64,000 nt of DNA from Petralouisia muris. Lineage in GTDB: Bacteria; Bacillota; Clostridia; Lachnospirales; Lachnospiraceae. The stretch is taken from positions 104,845 through 168,844 of the forward strand of contig NZ_SRYA01000002.1 of NCBI RefSeq assembly GCF_004793545.1, given 5' to 3'. The notes under the pieces are model-generated. The model did not search any database and was not told the origin of the DNA. It worked only from the letters and a program-made list of their open reading frames with translations. Each line of letters starts with the position of its first letter. Position 1 is the first letter of the stretch. Shown here piece after piece: positions 61,203 through 64,000 of this stretch. The translations under genes and the position numbers were made by a program.

Positions 61203-62027
61203 TTAGGTAGTTTCACTTGAATCACTCTCCTTTTCTTCCAAATAGTTATCTCGAATTTTTCTTAAATATTTTTCTATTGTTTTCATGGCAACAGCTTCAA
61301 AAAAATCATCATCTAGTGCAATTTGTGTATTATCCCAAGTTTTTGTTTTGTCTTGAACAAGTGTTAGTAAGTATAAATCCCTAAATCCGTCATGTCCTTT
61401 AATAACATCGTAATCACTATCTGGAACAATATATTTAGGAGTTGAACATTTGCTGTATTTTTCATTGATATTTGCAACCTCCCATTCTCCATTGTGATAT
61501 GCAGGGATTTTATAATTTGACTTTAATAAATCTTGAATACCACGCAATAACCATTCCGTATTGCTATCAGATAATAAAATATTTAGTATTTCTATAGGAA
61601 AATATATTTGTTCCTGATAATCTCTTTTCATATTCTTTTGATATTCATACCATGATGAAAGAGTATTTGTAGCAATATCACTTAAGCCAGTAATTTCATA
61701 TACACTTTGATTTTTGTTAGTAGGAAAATCAATAAATCCTAATAGATAATCTGCCGAACAATGAAAAAAATTACAATATTCAATTAAATATATTGTAGAT
61801 AAACTTTCACTGCTATTTAAATTATCTAAAGCATTTAATTTTAAGTGGTTTTTTATCGTTCGTTCTTTCTTCCTGCATTCCTCATATTCTCTTGCATTGC
61901 TTTTGGGCTTTTCAGAATATCCGAGTAGTTTTGCTGCTAAATCTAAACTGCTAAGGTTTTCGCGTGTCATTAGTGCATTTAAGCGATCACCGAATTTTTT
62001 TGATTTTGTGGGAAATAAATTTCTCAT
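61203..62027 (-). CDS. Phage-type XRE repressor-like protein
   Basis: The protein has 274 residues from ATG 62027 (an in-frame ATG at 62072 lacks a ribosome site). The N-terminal 90 residues resemble a helix-turn-helix repressor domain (KKFGDRLNALMTRENLSSLD, then YCNFFHCSADYLLGF as in phage repressors), although the usual turn is stretched by a charged insert. The C-terminal 150 residues are unrecognised (WLLRGIQDLLKSNYKIP, VIKGHDGFRDLYLLTL). It is divergent from the small plus-strand genes and has an operator-like palindrome in its leader, so lysogeny or transfer control is likely. Confidence 0.75.
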   Translation of the reverse strand: MRNLFPTKSKKFGDRLNALMTRENLSSLDLAAKLLGYSEKPKSNAREYEECRKKERTIKNHLKLNALDNLNSSESLSTIYLIEYCNFFHCSADYLLGFIDFPTNKNQSVYEITGLSDIATNTLSSWYEYQKNMKRDYQEQIYFPIEILNILLSDSNTEWLLRGIQDLLKSNYKIPAYHNGEWEVANINEKYSKCSTPKYIVPDSDYDVIKGHDGFRDLYLLTLVQDKTKTWDNTQIALDDDFFEAVAMKTIEKYLRKIRDNYLEEKESDSSETT

Positions 62028-62060
62028 TTTTAATAAAAAACCTCGATTTTGCGAAATATT

Positions 62061-62078
62061 TGAGAATAGCATTTCTCA
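62061..62078. promoter_or_regulatory. Operator candidate in the repressor leader
   Basis: TGAGAA (62061-62066) and TTCTCA (62073-62078) form a perfect 6-bp inverted repeat with a six-base centre, placed a few bases after the expected RNA start of the repressor gene. Auto-repression is inferred. Confidence 0.5.
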
Positions 62079-62090
62079 TTCGTTATTGTT

Positions 62091-62119
62091 ATTATAACCA
62101 TAAGACGAGCGCACGTCAA
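62091..62119 (-). promoter_or_regulatory. Promoter of the repressor gene
   Basis: On the minus strand TTGACG (62119-62114) and TATAAT (62096-62091) are 17 bases apart, near-consensus. It lies in the region between the repressor gene and the divergent small genes. Confidence 0.75.
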
Positions 62120-62160
62120 GTAGAAACTGTTGATATTGTTATCTTTTTTGGAGGTATGAC

Positions 62161-62340
62161 ATGAAGAATGTTGATATAAGAAATTATGCAAAAGAACACA
62201 AAGTAAATCTTTGGGAAGTATCGGAGCGTTTAGGATATGCCCATGAAACAGCGTTTTCCAGAGTTTTAAGGCATGAGTTACCAGTAGATAAGAAAACAGA
62301 AATTAAAGCAATTATAGACAATTTGGCAGCAGAGCAGTAA
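62161..62340 (+). CDS. Small helix-turn-helix protein (59 aa), Cro/excisionase-like
   Basis: The protein has 59 residues beginning MKNVDIRNYAKEHKVNLWEV; ERLGYAHETAFSRVLRHELP is a good helix-turn-helix pair. ATG has TGGAGG 5 bases upstream. Such a gene right after the divergent repressor is typically Cro-like or an excisionase. It starts a tight plus-strand operon of at least four genes. Confidence 0.75.
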   Translation: MKNVDIRNYAKEHKVNLWEVSERLGYAHETAFSRVLRHELPVDKKTEIKAIIDNLAAEQ

Positions 62341-62352
62341 GGCGGTGATGAT

Positions 62353-62577
62353 ATGAGCGAACTTATTTTTGAATGTGCAAACATTCCTGTAGCTGTTGCC
62401 GCTAAAGCCTTAAAGGTAGATGCTCAAACAGTGCGATTACTCCTACAAAGTGAGGCTGTAAATTGGGGATGTGCATATCATAGAACACCAAAGAGCCGAC
62501 AATATTCTTATCTGATTTATCCTAAGAAGTTTTACGAAGAAACAGGCTTCCTTTATAAAGGAGGTACATCAGAATGA
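62353..62577 (+). CDS. Small helix-turn-helix protein (74 aa), excisionase-like
   Basis: The protein has 74 residues. PVAVAAKALKVDAQTVRLLL resembles the recognition helix pair of MerR/excisionase-type proteins, followed by a basic tyrosine-rich wing (RTPKSRQYSYLIYPKKFYEE). ATG 62353 follows GGCGGTGA by a few bases. Twelve bases after the previous gene; its stop overlaps the next start (ATGA). It may be the directionality factor for the integrase, or a second regulator. Confidence 0.65.
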   Translation: MSELIFECANIPVAVAAKALKVDAQTVRLLLQSEAVNWGCAYHRTPKSRQYSYLIYPKKFYEETGFLYKGGTSE

Positions 62578-62768
62578 ATATTTTGAAAAAATACCGATTG
62601 AAGAAGCAACAAAAAGCGTTAATGCAAAAGCGTGCGGTATATGAGTATTTGCAGACGGAACATAGCGAGAACGAGTATTTCTACCACTATATGCAAAAAG
62701 AAATGGATGCCCTTGACGAACAAGCGGAACATCTTCGGGAGATTTTAGAAGGGCGGTGGAAGAAATGA
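62574..62768 (+). CDS. Small coiled-coil protein (64 aa)
   Basis: The protein has 64 residues, nearly all helical and charged: LKKYRLKKQQKALMQKRAVY, then YMQKEMDALDEQAEHLREIL. No family recognised. The ATG overlaps the previous stop and has GGAGG 9-10 bases upstream; its own stop overlaps the start of the primase gene (ATGA). Position suggests a replication accessory or regulator. Confidence 0.55.
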   Translation: MNILKKYRLKKQQKALMQKRAVYEYLQTEHSENEYFYHYMQKEMDALDEQAEHLREILEGRWKK

Positions 62769-64000
62769 CAAGTACAGAAATTTTTGAAAATAATCTGCTG
62801 TTCTTTAAAATAATGAAACGCTATGGAGATAAGGTACAATGCCGATGCCCGGCGCATGATGACAAACACGCTTCATTGACAATCACAAAAGGAAGAAAAT
62901 GTACTTTGTTCTACTGCCATGCAGGATGTACTGTTGATGATGTACTAAATGCAGCAGGGCTTGAAAAGAAAGATACCTTTTATGATGTAGAGCCGAGAAG
63001 CCCAAACTGGAAAGCCTATGTTGAAGCTAGGGAGAAACGCCGGATTGAAGCAGTTTACAATTACGTTTCCATTAACGGTGCTTATGCCTTTACAAAAATT
63101 CGATGTGAGGGCAAGAAAATCTTGTATGGCAGAATGGAGAATGACCGCTTTATATATGGATTGCCAAGAGATACACCAAGAAAGAGTTATAAAGCTATAT
63201 ATGGAAGCCTACAAGCCATAAATAAGGCGATTGCAGAGAACAAGCCTGTATTTGTACCAGAGGGAGAGAAAGACGCTGATACTCTGATAAAACAGGGTTA
63301 CACAGCTTTTACTTATGGCGGCGTAAATGACTGGCAATCGGATTTTGCTACATTGGTGCAGAGGGCAGATGTCTATATTCTTGCGGACAATGACGAAGCA
63401 GGAAAGCGTGTTGCTGAAACTATCCAGAACGACATTAAAACGGTTGCAAAGAGCAGTAAAATCATTGTACCCATGCCAGATATACCTAAAGCGGATATAA
63501 CGGATTATTTCAATGCCGGACACAGCAAGCAGGAGTTTGAGAAGATGCTACAGCAGGAACAGAGTACCGTTAAAGAAGCCGTAAGGGAGGGAGTAGCGAA
63601 ACACGACACCCCTATAAAGGCACAGAGGCAGCAGGATAGCCGCTTAGAACAAGTATTAAAGGATTTACATGCTGAACGGTATGAAACAAGTGATAAAGGC
63701 TTCGGGCGGCTATTTGCAGATGTTTTTAAGGACAGGCACAGATATAACCCGTCACGAAAAGATTTTATGAGGTATGACGGCAAACGGTGGATTGATGATA
63801 TTGAGGGGTTGAGTGCGAGAGCATCAGCAAAGGTTTTATCAGATGCACTTGTGCGATATGCAGTAAATGTTGATACAGAGGGCAAGTATCTGAAAGCAGT
63901 AGCGACACTGTGCAATATTAGAAATCGAAATAATATGCTACAGGACAGCAAAGATGTGTATTTCTTCAGCAATGAGCAGTTAGATGTGAATGATTATCTT
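62765..64000 (+). CDS. Toprim/D5-type primase-helicase, N-terminal part (3' end outside window)
   Basis: The reading frame starts at ATG 62765 and is open to the last base, so at least 412 residues are present. A CHC2-like zinc finger (CRCPAHDD ... FYCHAGC, residues about 26-57) comes first, then a Toprim domain (PEGEKDADTL, and LADNDEAGKRVAETI near residue 205) and, from about 310, a D5 N-terminal-type region (NPSRKDFMRYDGKRWIDDIE) as in phage P4 and D5 primase-helicases; the helicase should follow outside. This is the replication protein of the element and helps to identify it as phage-like or a satellite. Its expression is coupled to the preceding small genes. Confidence 0.85.
   Translation, partial: MTSTEIFENNLLFFKIMKRYGDKVQCRCPAHDDKHASLTITKGRKCTLFYCHAGCTVDDVLNAAGLEKKDTFYDVEPRSPNWKAYVEAREKRRIEAVYNYVSINGAYAFTKIRCEGKKILYGRMENDRFIYGLPRDTPRKSYKAIYGSLQAINKAIAENKPVFVPEGEKDADTLIKQGYTAFTYGGVNDWQSDFATLVQRADVYILADNDEAGKRVAETIQNDIKTVAKSSKIIVPMPDIPKADITDYFNAGHSKQEFEKMLQQEQSTVKEAVREGVAKHDTPIKAQRQQDSRLEQVLKDLHAERYETSDKGFGRLFADVFKDRHRYNPSRKDFMRYDGKRWIDDIEGLSARASAKVLSDALVRYAVNVDTEGKYLKAVATLCNIRNRNNMLQDSKDVYFFSNEQLDVNDYL

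Larger units (their letters stand above)
58185..64000. mobile_element. Left portion of an integrative element (prophage, satellite or ICE-type)
   Basis: From about 58185 the DNA becomes visibly AT-richer and holds, in order, four short direct repeats, a terminator, three unknown minus-strand genes, a tyrosine integrase, a repressor with divergent promoter, and plus-strand replication-type genes ending in a D5-type primase. The left end is likely near the direct repeats after the GGGtGRT terminator. The right end lies beyond the window, so the type of element cannot be settled. Confidence 0.8.

Overview
The window looks like a chromosome segment of an anaerobic, spore-forming Firmicute, most likely of the family Lachnospiraceae (inferred, genus not determined). 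The signs are sporulation genes (gpr, spoIIP, a GerMN lipoprotein), strong AGGAGG ribosome binding sites, [FeFe]-hydrogenases, a glutaminyl-tRNA synthetase, HemW, a giant activase/dehydratase fusion, and moderate GC that drops clearly in the last 6 kb.

Layout. 1-7.1 kb: the end of an [FeFe]-hydrogenase, then a minus-strand block with a DUF4097 protein, a GNAT acetyltransferase that carries tandem repeats, and a 1454-residue activase/dehydratase fusion. 7.4-13.2 kb: LysM protein, rhomboid-like membrane protein, glnS, a DUF2225 protein, a lipoprotein and bioY under a BirA-type operator. 13.4-21 kb: arginine biosynthesis, with argG divergent from argC-GNAT-argJ-membrane protein-argB-argD across an intergenic region full of ARG boxes (argH lies apart at 40.5 kb). 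21-29.6 kb: a hemerythrin/receiver protein, a small DMT transporter, and a competence-like operon comEA-response regulator-histidine kinase-GerMN-comEC. 29.7-31.4 kb: a tiny cysteine-repeat protein divergent from a peroxiredoxin and a free-standing AhpF N-terminal-type disulfide protein. 31.4-40.4 kb: the conserved holA-rpsT-gpr-spoIIP-lepA-hemW neighbourhood plus a CorA-type transporter and queH. 40.5-44.5 kb: argH, asd, PadR and HAAS genes. 44.8-49.1 kb: a hydrogenase operon of an NADPH-type flavoprotein, [FeFe]-hydrogenase and HypB. 49.4-58.1 kb: a degenerate AAA ATPase, topB, a left-handed beta-helix protein, an ABC exporter pair, and a NifU-like scaffold paired with the GGGtGRT protein.

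From about 58.2 kb to the window end lies the left part of an AT-richer integrative element: four GTAGCACACA-type repeats, a terminator, three unknown genes (one with an HExxH motif), a zinc-ribbon tyrosine integrase, a divergent repressor, and the start of a replication module with a Toprim/D5-type primase that runs off the window.

Two patterns cut across the window. First, a family of about 100-bp hairpin repeats with ends like GGGGCTGTCGGAAAATG occurs four times, three of them between convergent genes. Second, recent 36-42 bp tandem duplications occur at four places, two of them inside reading frames and two at gene boundaries. The most promising poorly described units are the NifU-like/GGGtGRT pair, the cysteine-repeat mini-protein next to the peroxide genes, the hydrogenase operon with an orphan HypB, and the three-gene operon at the element edge. 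No tRNA, rRNA or CRISPR array was seen.
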